Positions 24,656-35,875 of a DNA stretch of 64,000 nt are shown one piece after another. A model generated the notes under the pieces. The model worked only from the letters and a program-made list of their open reading frames with translations, ran no database searches and was not told the origin of the DNA. The stretch is from Paracentrotus lividus. Taxonomy: Eukaryota > Echinodermata > Echinoidea > Camarodonta > Echinidae. Position numbers and translations under genes: made by a program. How positions within the stretch are numbered: position 1 is the first letter of the stretch; every line of letters starts with the position of its first letter. The stretch covers positions 39,864 through 103,863 of the forward strand of contig CALNVZ010001419.1 in NCBI GenBank assembly GCA_940671915.1. Reading direction: 5' to 3'.

Positions 24656-24853
24656 GACATTTTCAGCCCACCGATGGTCGCCTTACAAAGACAGTATATC
24701 CGGGAGATGACCTCACACTCTCCGTTACTAAAATGGACAGCTATAAAGGAGACGATGATCAGATTCGTTGGAGCACGTTTTCAAACCTCGCTGAAGGTTC
24801 CTTGTCTCCAGATGGAGATGGAAATCTAAAGTTCACTATCCGTTCAGCATCCG
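24656..24853 (+). CDS. Exon: second Ig-like segment, incomplete, next to an assembly gap
   Basis: Acceptor ...ttttcatcag and a donor G|gtaaa that runs into the N gap five bases later; phase 1-1 if that donor is used, 66 codons. Residues YPGDDLTLSVTKMDS, DDQIRWSTF and NLKFTIRSASG give Ig-like strands B, C with its tryptophan, and E. There is no cysteine and no YxC strand F. Either the F and G strands lie in another phase 1-1 exon hidden in or after the gap (24859-25018), or this is a cysteine-less degenerate Ig as in some Tie-like receptors. The splice chain holds without another exon, so the gap is the main uncertainty. Confidence 0.65.
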
Positions 24854-24858
24854 GTAAA

Positions 24859-25018
24859 NNNNNNNNNNNNNNNNNNNNNNNNNNNNNNNNNNNNNNNNNN
24901 NNNNNNNNNNNNNNNNNNNNNNNNNNNNNNNNNNNNNNNNNNNNNNNNNNNNNNNNNNNNNNNNNNNNNNNNNNNNNNNNNNNNNNNNNNNNNNNNNNNN
25001 NNNNNNNNNNNNNNNNNN
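24859..25018. other. Assembly gap (160 N)
   Basis: Run of N immediately after the likely donor of the Ig2 exon and immediately before an AT dinucleotide repeat. It could hide a short exon. Confidence 1.

Positions 25019-25078
<60 letters not shown>
25019..25078. repeat. (AT)n microsatellite next to assembly gap
   Basis: AT dinucleotides directly after the N run; probably the cause of the gap. Confidence 0.95.
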
Positions 25079-25079
<1 letters not shown>

Positions 25080-25080
<1 letters not shown>

Positions 25081-25265
25081 AATAGTGTACAATCTGTCGC
25101 GCAATATACTGGATTATAAGTACGACAAATACTAAATTATCCCGAGTGCAGACTTCTTTCTCCGAGGCCGCCGGCCGAGGTGAAATAGATCTGCACGAGG
25201 GATAATTTAGTATTTGGAGTTCATATAGTCCAGTAATGTTGCAAGATGGAGCGTTCACTATTTAT
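25080..25265. mobile_element. Foldback hairpin, about 185 bp
   Basis: AATAGTG...GGATTATA...ACTAAATTATCCC and its inverted copy GGGATAATTTAGT...CCAGTAA...CACTATT flank the centre GGCCGCCGGCC at about 25168. No coding frame. Confidence 0.7.
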
Positions 25266-25490
25266 TATAGTAAATAGACCCCTAGATCTTTGACCTTGCC
25301 TCATCTGGTTTTGTCTTTGCCAAATTTGTGGTGCAGATTTAGCTATTGTGACGTATTTTGTTGCTCCGCGTATCCATTGTTATAAGCTGTTGTGCGCAAC
25401 ATTTTACTGTTATTACGCGCTCGCGCAACAAGGCAATCGATAGAATCTATACTCTCCCCATTCATTTAACACGGGCTTTACCCTACAAAA
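25266..25490. other. Intronic stretch without recognised gene
   Basis: Nothing recognised. Confidence 0.4.
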
Positions 25491-25768
25491 ACCGAAAGTT
25501 ATATTGTACATATGGTACCTTCCCAAAAGTTAAAGCCGCGGCCCGCTGCGTGAACGCCGCACAGCGTCGCTTTATGATTAAGTCAATGGAAGAATAATAC
25601 TAGGGGAACGGTAATATCCTGCATATTAGCCCGCAGTGCGGCGTTCACGCAGCGGGCCGCGACTTTAATAACTTTTGGGAAGGTACCACGTGACCACGTG
25701 ACCTACCTTCAAAAAAGTCATATTGTACATAATGTACAAATATGACTTTTGAAGGTAGGTCACGTGGG
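25490..25768. repeat. Two adjacent hairpins (about 195 bp and 76 bp)
   Basis: First: GGTACCTTCCCAAAAGTTAA and CGCTGCGTGAACGCCGCAC are mirrored by GTGCGGCGTTCACGCAGCG and TAACTTTTGGGAAGGTACC. Second: CACGTGACCTACCTTCAAAA and GTCATATTGTACAT are mirrored by ATGTACAAATATGAC and TTTTGAAGGTAGGTCACGTG. GTACAT and CACGTG motifs are shared between them, so they may be one composite element. Confidence 0.75.
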
Positions 25769-25813
25769 TACTGAATCTAATCCATGACGACGCGTATTTT
25801 TCTACCAACTATT

Positions 25814-25819
<6 letters not shown>

Positions 25820-25866
<47 letters not shown>
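25820..25866. repeat. (AT)n microsatellite
   Basis: Uninterrupted AT run; creates false Ile/Tyr open frames. Confidence 0.95.
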
Positions 25867-25871
<5 letters not shown>

Positions 25872-27113
25872 GTATTATATGCTTCCCCCCCTCCCCCTCC
25901 CCACCGCTCAGATTTATTAATTTAATTACACAACAATTTTCGGACAAAAAAACAAACAAAAAAATTGCACCCATAAGATGCGAAAGTGATTTAAATGACG
26001 CAGAATGATTTGACCCTACACGATGCAAACGTATTTATATAATAATGTTGCACTAACAGGAATCATTACGAGATATAAATAACCCTACATATCCCGTTGA
26101 GAGCAGGAACCCGGGTATAACCCGGGTCCCGTCTAACACACTCATGGACGGGAACCGGGTATACTCGGTTCCCTAATGACCACAGCTTTATCACCAAATA
26201 CCCCCTAAAAATCACCTTTTGTACTACTTTGGTTGAATTTTTACTGTATGCAGTAGTTAATTTATGAAATGAGCGACATGTTCTAGTGAAAAACATGTCA
26301 CAACTATTTGATATATTTAATGAATAAGCTTTTTAAATACATTTATTTCTCATGCACTCAGGAAGAATTGCGTCAACCACTGTATATAAGTGACCATCAG
26401 CGATTTTTAGCATTTTCGGTTTCGCTGATCCTCCTTTGTATTACTTTTATTGTTAGCCCATGACAATTCAATGGGTCAGCGCAAGATGTGAGCGATTTTC
26501 CAGCATGGGCGCGCACACACAAAAGCCCGGATGTATCTGGAGTTATAAAGAAGTATCGATCGGTGGCTGTGATAAGCCAGCGCTTCTAGTGGCTTAGCTG
26601 AGAAGAAAACTATTCTTGAAATTCTTTAAAACTAATCTAAATGACTAACAATATTTAACCCCCAATTAGTACCTCAAAAGAAGGCTTAGTTTAAAGTTTG
26701 TAAGAAATGAAAAGAAAAGAGTTGAGATAGAGTGTGTTCAAGTCGGCAACCAAAGGACTGGAATTTATTTTTGTTTCTTTTGTAACTAAAACGCATAGGT
26801 TCATCTTAGGCCATGGTATAAGAAAATTCCATATATTCAATAAGATATCTTTAAATAGGGATAATACTAAAAAAGCAACTCTTTGTTTACATGTACCTTA
26901 TTCTAAACTCATTAAGGTGTAAAAACATCTTCTTTCAGGGAAAGACAAGAAACTCGGTTTACAAACCGGAGGAATACCTTTCTTGTTTACAATATTATTA
27001 TATTGTCTATGTAGTAATATCGAGTTTGACAAGAGAATGTAGAGTATTCAATCATGTAGTGATAAGGGGCAATGGAGAACTAAGAACACCTAAAACATTA
27101 TAGGAAAATATAT
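25867..27113. other. Intronic stretch without recognised gene
   Basis: A small hairpin-like pair lies at 26108-26175 (AACCCGGGTATAACCCGGGT and GGAACCGGGTATACTCGG). The rest is AT-rich sequence without recognised content. Confidence 0.5.
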
Positions 27114-28166
27114 ATGGCCATGTGTCACAAGTTGGGGTATTGTAAAAGGGTGGAGGCGTTACATTTTTGAGGGAAAATTATCACATTTTTTCACATAGCA
27201 TGAACATGATGTACAGTCATAAGTTGTGCAATAATTCATAATGTAGATAATTTATCAGGCTACATGTCTGTGAAGTTTCAACTTCGTTATGCTCATAGTT
27301 TTAATACAAAGATACTTTTAGTGGAGTAGGGTAAGGGGTGGAGGATCCTACGGTGGAGGATCCTACGGTGGAGGCACGTGTTAAAGAATAGGGAATTCCC
27401 ATTATTGTTACTTTCTTATTGTTTGCTGCGTTATATCTTTGCAGCCCATTGGTCTTATGGGTTGAGTGATATATCATTCTCTTGGGAATTTATGTGGTTC
27501 TAAATAAATGTGCAGAACATTTTTCAAAAGTAATTTAATCAATTAATTAATCAATTAAAACAAACTTAATGCACACATCCTCATAGACAATGCATTGCAG
27601 GCATTAAAAATTGTCACATGCAATTTTATAACAATAATTGTCATTTTTTCGCCATTTTCTTTGCATGCATGTAAAAATACAATTAAGTGAAAACATATTA
27701 CTTGCAATAAACTTTGTTTGAGTTGTAATCCAAGTGTAAAAGACAGGATTTCTGCCCTTTCGGCAATATTTTTTTTTCTTTTTTTGACACCCTGTAGCGT
27801 GGTTAGAAAAAATAATTTTGTATTACAAGTTAGTATGTTTTAGAAGCATAGCGTCTTATTTACACAATCCACGATGATTCATTTCATTTGGTGAAAAAGT
27901 TAAGTAATTATTTGCCGGTAAAATTGTGAAGTTTTTCAAACCATTTTTTCCTGTAACACTCTGTATAGCTTTTATGACACACCTTATACAGGCACAAAAA
28001 TATGTTAATCATCCTCCTTTTAATCTCTGCTTTCAATATATATATACTTTTATACATGTCTGACTTACTACTAAGAAACTAGAGATGTTTGATTGTGACA
28101 ATGTACATTTCTACAATTTTTTGAACATGTAACGCATTTTCCACCCAACTCATGACATGTGGCCAT
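27114..28166 (+). mobile_element. 1.05 kb TIR element, copy 1
   Basis: The left end ATGGCCATGTGTCACAAGTT and the right end, read inverted, ATGGCCACATGTCATGAGTT match. The interior includes three GGTGGAGGATCCTAC units (27336-27376). A full inverted copy is at 56197-57252. Non-coding, so probably non-autonomous. Confidence 0.85.
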
Positions 28167-28183
28167 ATATATATATTATAAAA

Positions 28184-28335
28184 AAAAACAAGCTTCACTT
28201 ATAAGATCCATTACCTGCGTGCGACCAGGCTACGCCTGAGCGATTTAACCAGAGCCCGCACGCGCGGACAGGGTCGTCCCTTTTTTAAACTCGTCTCGGG
28301 GTAATGACATCAGGCCAAACAATTTCGACGTCAAC
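28184..28335 (+). repeat. Dispersed repeat, about 150 bp, copy 2
   Basis: See 738-893 for the shared landmarks. This copy lies 64 bases before EGF exon 1. Confidence 0.75.
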
Positions 28336-28398
28336 GAGATATAAGAAATATCGTCACCAATATATAATGTCTTTACCATAGTGTTTGGTTTATTACAG

Positions 28399-28533
28399 AG
28401 TGTCCGCGTAGAAGATGGGACGTTCCAGCCTGTGATCGTCTGTGTGATAATTGCTACAATGGAGGGATATGTCATCCTCAGTCAGGAACGTGCATCTGTC
28501 CTCCTGGATTCATGGGGAGAAACTGTCTTACAG
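28399..28533 (+). CDS. Exon: EGF-like module 1
   Basis: Acceptor ...tttattacag, donor gtatca at 28534; phase 1-1, 45 codons. It begins ECPRRRWDVPAC and ends CPPGFMGRNCLT. Eight cysteines are arranged as in Tie, MEGF and scavenger-receptor EGF modules, with NGGIC and the closing PPGFxGxxC. An antisense open frame across 28245-28475 is a shadow of this exon. The module starts a run of five that should form a rigid stalk between the lectin/Ig head and the membrane-proximal Ig/FN3 part. Confidence 0.88.
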
Positions 28534-28979
28534 GTATCATGAGAACATGATCTAAATTTGTTACTGTAATTTCACTTTTAAAGCCAATGCGAACCAGTAG
28601 CCTATAATATAGCACCACCCCAAGTCCTCAACTACTCAATTCTGTCGTGATTCCTGAATTATAATGCAATGCAAGTCTTATAATACAGGCCCACTTGGAT
28701 GATAACACACTAACTCACTACTCAATACATTCATACCTCAATAACAATATTAACATTGTCAACAAGTTGCAAAAGAAGTACTTCTCCCCCCCCCCCCAGA
28801 TTTTTTTTTTTTTTTTAGTTTAGTTTAGTTTCCTTGATAAAATATAATTAAAGGCTATCTTTAATTAGTTAAATTATTAATAGTTATCTCAACCAAAAGG
28901 TGTGTTTTAAGACTAGCTATTTATAACATACAGTCAATGGGAGTGTTGGGCGATTCGCTGTCGCTTTAAAATGCATGTA

Positions 28980-29573
28980 TTAACGGAAAATTGTCCCTTT
29001 GTAGATAGTTGGCTTACTGTGGATGCAGAAAAATCAGATAAGCACATTAATGAAGATTTCGTGAAAATCTGATAAATGATAAGAAAGTTAGGAGTATTTG
29101 AATATTGAGATCTCTAATGACATAGGAAATCTCCCATTGGCAACGCGGTCACCATTTGTGATGTCACAAAGGGAGAACTCCCCATTATGGCGTGCACAAA
29201 AACTATTCAAAATGTCTATTTATGTTCATTTTAATGATAGAACAGCTTTTCTTTTCATGATATATTATGACTTTCATATATTTACATTTCACCCCGTATA
29301 AAGATTCTTTATTCTCCCTATAGAATTGAGAAAAAAAGAGGATTTTAGTACAATGTGTACAATAGATATGGGAAAGATCTCCCTGCATTACATCACACAT
29401 CATGGTCGCGTTGCCAACTGAAGGATCTCCATATCATAAGTGATCTCAAAATCTTAAAATTTATATCTCTCTTATTCATTGCCTGATTTTTCTGAAATTT
29501 TTACCAATATGTTCTGGGGGTTTGTCTCCATTCACTGGAGCCAAATTTCTCTGAGGGGATAATTACCCTTTAA
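28980..29573. mobile_element. Palindromic MITE flanked by TTAA (family C)
   Basis: TTAA-CGGAAAATTGTCCC at the left and GGGGATAATTACCCT-TTAA at the right. The arms mirror each other including GGAGATCTC/GGATCTCC-type blocks, GTTGCCA and GTGATGTCAC. It sits in the intron between EGF modules 1 and 2. Confidence 0.7.
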
Positions 29574-29742
29574 GTATTTTCTCAAAGCATCCTTAATCAG
29601 TGTCTTCTAATTTAAAAAGAAAATTATACAATATTCATACAAATTGAATACATAAGCTAAACTGAAAATTCCAGGTATAAAATAACAATAAAGGAAACCA
29701 TATTTCAAATGCCAAATAGTACGTTTGTTGATGTTTGATTAG

Positions 29743-29892
29743 CATGCAGTGGCGACAGTTTTGGTTGGGAATGTGAGCTTCAATGTGGTCCTGGAAACAT
29801 TCTAGAATCATGCAGTGGAAGTCAGATCTGCCTACCTGATCCATATGGATGTAATTGTCTGCCTGGTTATACAGGCATCTACTGTGATAAAG
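29743..29892 (+). CDS. Exon: EGF-like module 2
   Basis: Acceptor ...gtttgattag, donor gtatta at 29893; phase 1-1, 50 codons. It encodes ACSGDSFGWECELQCG through CNCLPGYTGIYCDK, with eight cysteines. The FGWEC...C start and LPGYTGxxC end resemble Tie-type EGF modules. It lies 1.2 kb after module 1, with a TTAA-flanked palindromic element in the intron between them. Confidence 0.88.
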
Positions 29893-30002
29893 GTATTAGT
29901 TTTTCTCTCCTTTCATTTTGTTGTTTTCTTTGCCATTTTTTTTTTCTTCTTAAAACATACAATATAATTTACCGCATCAGATTTTGATGACGATTAGATG
30001 TT

Positions 30003-30037
<35 letters not shown>

Positions 30038-30477
30038 CGGGGGGGGGGGTATATTTTCTTCGTTTTTGTTGTTGTTGTGTCTGTTGTTTATGTATTTAAA
30101 TCTATTTATCTATTTATTTTTGTTTTATTTATTTGCATAGTTTCTACCGTTGGAGACAAATGAGTAAATTAATTGTCTATTTGTTTATAGTTTGTACATT
30201 CCAATCTTGTTATCTGGGTATGCCAGCCATCTGAGGTGGGGAGTCGTTCTCAATACCGACAACATAGTCAACCCCCCCCCCCCTAATCAAAGTTATACAC
30301 TGAGGCATTTTATAGTGGGTTGAAATAGGAAATCTCCTCCAAGCTGTGATGCATCACATCCAAAAAATAAAAAAAAATAATAAATAAATAAAATAATGTG
30401 TGGAAAGATATGCAGATGTCTTTGAATCTTTTCTGGCGACTAACATTTTTTTAATCCGATCTAAACTCACCATGCAG
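29893..30477. other. Intronic stretch with homopolymers
   Basis: A T-run at 30003-30037 followed by ten G, and a C-run near 30271-30283. No gene content. Confidence 0.6.
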
Positions 30478-30609
30478 AATGTCCGAGTGGAAGGTTCGGT
30501 GTAGACTGTTTGCAGGTTTGTCATTGTGCTGACGGGATATCTTGTGATACCTCAACCGGTAGATGTGAAGGAGAATGTGAGAATGGATGGTCAGGAGAAG
30601 GGTGTCAAG
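30478..30609 (+). CDS. Exon: EGF-like module 3
   Basis: Acceptor ...tcaccatgcag, donor gtattt at 30610; phase 1-1, 44 codons. It encodes ECPSGRFGVDCLQVCHC through CENGWSGEGCQ, with eight cysteines. This is the clearest match to the CPxGxFGxxCxxxCxC...GWxGxxC pattern of Tie and MEGF-type modules. The next intron holds a minus-strand LINE fragment. Confidence 0.9.
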
Positions 30610-31429
30610 GTATTTGGTTTTTATTTGTTAAATTAAGTTTATATGCCAGTGTCAGTAATTTTTTGCTATTAACTCTTAATGTTCCACCCCGCCCTAACCC
30701 CTCTGCCGCACTGGTAATCAGTACATGCCATGGTCTATATCCCCCTCTGCCAAGTTTTTTCCCCTTTGTACTGGACAGTCAATACTTCCTCATAACTTTT
30801 TTTTTAAAGTTCTTTCGATAACAATGTTTTACTTAAAATATGTGGCATTCTTATTCGTCTCTAAAGTCAAACCAAATTCTGTTTATAAAAATAGGAGGGA
30901 AATTATCTAAACTTGCATTGTTCCAGGGCATGATTTTTGGTTTTTATTGTGTGCGATTGTTTGTGCACTAGGTTCCTATCAAAATGTTGACAAACACATT
31001 AAATTACTCACAAAAAGTTTAATGTAAACTATGTAAAGACAAAATTGGCCAATCAAAAGCCAGATGTGCCCGCTGCAGAATAAAGCGGATTAACCTGTGA
31101 GTGTGCAGTGCGCAGAACAATAGAATCGGCGTAATCAATCAACGTTATTCCGAATGTGCGCAATCATGCACGAAGCAGGGGAGGGTAGGAAACAAAGCAT
31201 GGATTAAGCAGTCAATAGTGGGCGAGCAAGCCTGAGTATGGCACCGAACAGTAGGCTACGTATCATGCATCCGGCACGTAAAGAGTTAAATAAGTGGAAG
31301 TACTCATTCGGTCACGGTTTCAATTTCCATCTCTTTGTAATTCAGGCATCAGTTGACTCAATAAAAGCTTATCTAACTGTAACCGTAAAATAGCTTGATG
31401 CAGTCTTTTAGGTAAAATATGTTTTCTGT
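30610..31429. other. Intronic stretch without recognised gene
   Basis: Nothing recognised; the EGF3 open frame reads through into this intron by chance to about 30821. Confidence 0.5.
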
Positions 31430-32415
31430 CTTCTTCTTCTTCTTCTGGTGTACTGCCCAACGCCCCAGTACAGGAGCCAATCGGGCAGGGGGGGGGGGGG
31501 TGTGCGCAGATGTTTGTGGCGCGGAGAGAGAAGTTGAAGTTAGTTGGTGCTGTGCTTTATTAGGGTCTGGAGAACGGATCTTTTGAATGTGTCTGTATTT
31601 TTAATGTCTTTAATGGGTGCTGCCAAGATGTTCCACTCGGGGATGGTTTTGGGTATGAACGAATACTTATAACAGTTCGTATTGGCTGGGATTGTGATGA
31701 AGCTTGTAGATGATGAGCTCCTCAGGGGCCTTCGGACCGGACGTAGGACTTTTCGTACTGGAATGGATAGGCGACCCGCAAGCGCTTCGCGAAATGTTGA
31801 GATGCGACTGACTTTGCGGCGCAAGTGCAACGGTTCCCAGTTCAGCCCCTGCTTCATGGCGGTGACACTACTATATCGAGCGTAATCGCGTGAGACAAAA
31901 CGGGCTGCTCTATTTTGTACAGCCTCTATTTTGTTTATCAGAAGCTGGGTATGGGGGTACCAGACTGTTGAGCAATAATCTAGGGATGGTCTGACTAGCG
32001 TCTTATAAGCCATACCTTTGATGTTCTTGGCGCAGTCATAATGGTTCCTACGTAAGAAACCTAGGGTTCGATTTGCTTTAGCACATGCCTTGTTCACATG
32101 TGTATTCCATGTGAGATCGTTGGAGATGTCAACTCCCAAGTAAGTATAAGACTTGGTTTCAGGTAGTTGACACTTGTTTAGCTTATATTCATATTTCAGA
32201 GTGTTTCGTGCATGGGTAATGTGGATGACATAGCATTTTTGGGCGTTGAAATCCATCTGCCACTTAGCTTGCCATTCGGCTAACATGTCTAGGTCATTTG
32301 TGCGTCTTCCGTACTAGAGACATGATCATAAATGATGCAGTCGTCAGCAAACAAGCGGCAGGTGGAATTCAGTCCATCGGGTAGGTAAGGAAGTAGAGTG
32401 GCCCAGTGACTGTGC
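31430..32415 (-). pseudogene. LINE fragment: RT palm end, C-terminal region and 3' end
   Basis: The minus strand from about 32400 gives the RT catalytic motif FADDCIIYD, then, after a frameshift, an intact stretch 32286-31540 with WQAKWQMDFNAQKC, YTYLGVDISNDLTWNTHV, RPSLDYCSTVWYPHT and AVQNRAARFVSRDYARYS. This is the standard C-terminal region of Jockey/CR1-type elements. The 3' region ends with GAA repeats (31430-31446 on the plus strand), typical of microsatellite-tailed LINEs. It is truncated at its 5' end and frameshifted, so inactive. Confidence 0.88.
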
Positions 32416-32486
32416 ATTGAGAGTCTTTTTAATGTAACAGATGAAAATAAAAACAGCGAACAAAAATATTGTAGTTTAAATGAGAA

Positions 32487-32800
32487 GTTTAAACCGAAAA
32501 TAAGTAGGTTTGATTTAAAACAGAAAAATTATGAATATCTTCACGATACAAAAAAAGCTTTTATAGAGCAAAATTATGACTAAAACATTTTATCTACAAA
32601 TGCAACAAAATGACAAGTACTGCCCCTATGACATAACAGCATTGTGGCTGTGTTGCCAATTTGGTTTAGTCATCATCAGCTTTCATCATAAAGACATTCA
32701 TAACTGTCTTATAATTAGCTTTTTTTTCAAATTATCTAAACATGTTTCTCTATATGTTCTGCTTTGGATAAACCAGCTTATTTAGGGTCTAGACTTTCGT
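32487..32800. mobile_element. Internally deleted relative of the 4371-5165 MITE family
   Basis: ATTATGAATATCTTCACGAT near 32528 and AAGACATTCATAACTGTCTT near 32689 mirror each other and match the family B arms; the end CAGCTTATTTAGGGTCTAGA corresponds to the family B right end. Confidence 0.55.
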
Positions 32801-32989
32801 TTTAAGCTCCTATAACACAAGGGCCACGCAACTCGCATTCACAGATAACAACAAATCATGATCATATACTGCCTTGTGTTTCTGAAAACCAAGAGTTTGG
32901 GGTTACGTGAAACAATACCATTTCTTAATAGTAAAATATGTTACCATGTTTCACCCATTTTCTCTATGAATGTATCTCTTTCTTGACAG

Positions 32990-33154
32990 TTAACACTGTA
33001 TGCCCAGACGGTTATTTTGGAATCGATTGCACAGACTTCTGTAACTGTTCGGATCACTCGGCTTGTGAGAAGGAATCTGGTTTCTGTACTTCAGGCCAGT
33101 GTGAGATTGGTTATGTTGCAGACTCTCCAGAGATGCCCGATAGATGCGGAACAT
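32990..33154 (+). CDS. Exon: EGF-like module 4
   Basis: Acceptor ...ctttcttgacag, donor gtaagg at 33155; phase 1-1, 55 codons. It encodes VCPDGYFGIDCTDFCNC through GYVADSPEMPDRCG, with eight cysteines. The end is longer than in its neighbours and lacks the usual GWxGxxC, so the last loop is divergent. One sequon (NCS) is present. Confidence 0.87.
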
Positions 33155-33287
33155 GTAAGGATTGAATTGTAAAAACGTAACTTGCATGAAAAAGAACAAT
33201 TATCCGGAATGTGTTACTTTATATTGTAATGTTACTTTCATTTTAGAGATCAACGTACGTGTAGATCGTGGCTTAATATCTATTATA

Positions 33288-34312
33288 CCCCCGTCACACT
33301 AAGCTCGTTCCTACTACGTCCTTGCAAATTTTGCCGAACCGGCATAGTCTGTGTGTAAACTGAATGGACGTAGTAAATACTTCTTACGATCTGTTTACGA
33401 ACTTCATGGACTAGCTCGGTCGGATTTCCAAAAAAGTGTTAAAAAAAATCGGGCGCCCATCTCGTCCTAAAATTTAACGGGGTGGCAACGTACCTGAAAC
33501 GAGATGGACGTACTACAAACGAAATTGCCGTACTTAAATCGTTGTAAAGATGTGCTAGGACGTCATACAAACGAGCCTTGTATATTAATTATTCAAGTTC
33601 TAAAATTAAACGTAGTGACAACGTTCCTTAAACGGGTAGGACTTACTCTAAACGAGAAGGACACACTACGAACATACGTTTCAATTTTTAAACAGAACGG
33701 CATGTCATAATTCCCGTCACACTGAGCTAGTTCTCACTGCGTTCTAGGTAGTTCTTGGTGAACGGGCTCAATCTGTTTACACTCGGAATGAACGTAGTGC
33801 AGACCTTTTAGAATCAAGTATAGACCGTTTACAATCTGTTTACGAACTTGGCGAACGGGCCCGAACGGAAAGAACGGAAAGGCATTCCGATTTTTTTTAA
33901 CATGTTCAAAAAAAAATCGTACTGGCTTCAAGTTTTAAAATTAAACGTAGTGACAACGTTCCTTAAACGGGTAGGACTTACTCTGAACGAGAAGGACGTA
34001 CTACGAACGTGGTACCTAACTTTTATCATGCTGCGCATAGGCACTTTTAGTGACCGTTTGGACGTGCTACAAACGGTATAGAGTGAACGAGCAGTTTACT
34101 CGTTCTGAACTGGATAACAACGTACTGCGGACGCGATAAAGACGGAATTGACGTAACGAGAACTATTTATGAACTGCCTAGCATCGTATTCAAGAAATTA
34201 TTTTTCAAAGTTATAAGTTCCAACCCGACCAAAGCCCGTTCAGCATTTTTTTTTTTTAAACGGGCAAAAACGGCCAAGAACGTTATAGAACGACCTCAGT
34301 GTGACGGCCCCC
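33288..34312. mobile_element. TIR element with CCCGTCACACT ends, with an internal second terminus
   Basis: The left CCCCCGTCACACTAAGCTCG and the right end, read inverted, GGGGGCCGTCACACTGAGGT. A second left terminus CCCGTCACACTGAGCTAG is at 33713, so one full 600-bp copy (33713-34312) abuts a partial copy. The interior is rich in ACGTACTACGAACG-type words. A related partial copy in opposite orientation is at 46694-47012. Confidence 0.75.
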
Positions 34313-34459
34313 TTACGAATAACAATCAACCTATGAGCGTTGTATAAGATTACTTTTTATTTATTCATCTATTTTGTTGTTTTTTTATTTGGAACGTAAA
34401 CGTTAGTGGCCTGATACTATTTTTTTTTTCTTTCCTTTGATTTTGGTTTTCCCTTGCAG

Positions 34460-34591
34460 TTTCTGGATGCTTCGCATCTTGCTCCAAGACGTGTCATTGT
34501 GCTGTTGGTGTTAATGATTGTAACCATGAGACCGGGGTGTGCCCTCAGTCAGAATGTCACCCTAGATGGATGGGAAGAGAATGTCAAACGG
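34460..34591 (+). CDS. Exon: EGF-like module 5
   Basis: Acceptor ...tcccttgcag, donor gtaagt at 34592; phase 1-1, 44 codons. It encodes FSGCFASCSKTCHC through CHPRWMGRECQT, with eight cysteines; the first pair is more closely spaced than in modules 3 and 4. It is the last EGF module before the membrane-proximal Ig. The 422-base intron that follows contains a 208-base CAGG-ended element. Confidence 0.87.
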
Positions 34592-34620
34592 GTAAGTACT
34601 AAGAACTAACAAGCCCTTTT

Positions 34621-34828
34621 CAGGAGCAGCGGATCCGGGGAGCTGGAGGAGGGGGGGGGGGGGGTTCCCCAGTAATTTTTTTTTTTAGCAGCAAACGTGT
34701 ATAAAATCGCAAAAAAAAAAAAAATAAATAAAAAAATGACCCGATAGATTTCCGATTTTTACCCTGTTCAGGCCCCCTCCTACTTTCGGCTCAGCCCCTC
34801 CACTTTTAAAAACGCTCCGCTGCCCCTG
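34621..34828. mobile_element. 208-bp CAGG...CCTG element (minimal relative of the satellite transposons)
   Basis: The left CAGGAGCAGCGGATCC is followed by a G-run, and the right end is CGCTCCGCTGCCCCTG. Flanks CTTTT and CTCTT agree at four of five bases, consistent with an aged 5-bp target duplication. No satellite inside. Confidence 0.6.
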
Positions 34829-35013
34829 CTCTTTATAGAAAACAGAAACATTAATTACTCAACATTGATTTCTGACATTAAAGTGAAAAAAAATGAGAAA
34901 TAGACCTTGACAGCCATTACGCTGTGTTAAAAAACAAAACGTACAAAAGACGGGGTTTTTTTTCACTTACATTTAACTTATTGTTCCTTATTTCCGTCCT
35001 TTTTCTTTCAAAG

Positions 35014-35310
35014 ATCGCTTTGTTTTTGAGCGAGAGAAGACAAATCCTGGTATTGCGAAGTTTTCTTGCACCTTTACCTCCGATTCAAATGCTAGCCTGT
35101 CCCGTAACTTCGTGAGGGCTGCCATAGGGGATTTCTCAATGGAAAATTGGCGAATGGCGACTAACGTCAGTATTAATGATCCTCTCATACAATCAAATTT
35201 TACCATTTCCGATGGGGTCAACGTGAATCAGCCCATCTACTGCTTTGTCGGAGACTCTGCAAGCGTCAATTCCTTTGCTTTTTTCAGGTTGCCATCAACT
35301 GAAACATTTG
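35014..35310 (+). CDS. Exon: Ig-like domain 3 (membrane-proximal)
   Basis: Acceptor ...tctttcaaag, donor gtaagt at 35311; phase 1-1, 99 codons. It encodes DRFVFEREKTNPGIAKFSC, three sequons (NAS, NVS, NFT), then NQPIYCFVGDSASV and FAFFRLPST. The FSC and IYC cysteines are about 55 residues apart, as expected for Ig strands B and F. It sits between EGF module 5 and FN3, the same order as in Tie receptors (EGF, Ig, FN3). Confidence 0.8.
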
Positions 35311-35875
35311 GTAAGTGATTGCAAAATCATTTGGAAAATAAATGGCACCAGTCACCGGTTTCACGATTTAAAGTCGTATTTAAATTGCAAGCCCTTACAG
35401 TATTCAACTCGTAATCTCATTGGTGGACCTCCCAATAGCGGTTGTCCGCTGAGAGCATGATCTGAACAATGATCTTGTAATACACGGCCTGCAACTAGAA
35501 ATTTAAGTGTGGCATCGGGTTTAACATAAGTCTTTGTGGAACAGACCCCTGATCAATCGATTACAAGAATAATAAATATAGGCTATATATAGAAGGAGAG
35601 GGGAAGGCAATTATTGAGGGAAGAATCATTTCTTCCCTTACCTCTAAAAAAAAAGGACTATTCAGAGCTTTTAGACACTATTGATATAGGATCGTTTACA
35701 TGTAAGTAAAGCTATAATTTTCTATATAATTCGAAAAATAAAATAAAATGAATAAAATTAGAAAAAAGGTACCATTGATTACGTTGAAGACATGTGTTGT
35801 TTAGATTGTACTAGCATAGCTGTGAATCACATTTGTCTGTACCTGGCTCTTTACGTTTTCATTCAGTTCTTCCAG
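35311..35875. other. Intron between Ig3 and FN3
   Basis: AT-rich, no recognised element. Confidence 0.6.

Noticed and set aside
31682-31885. Plus-strand open frame
   Set aside because: It is the antisense shadow of the LINE frame 32286-31540.
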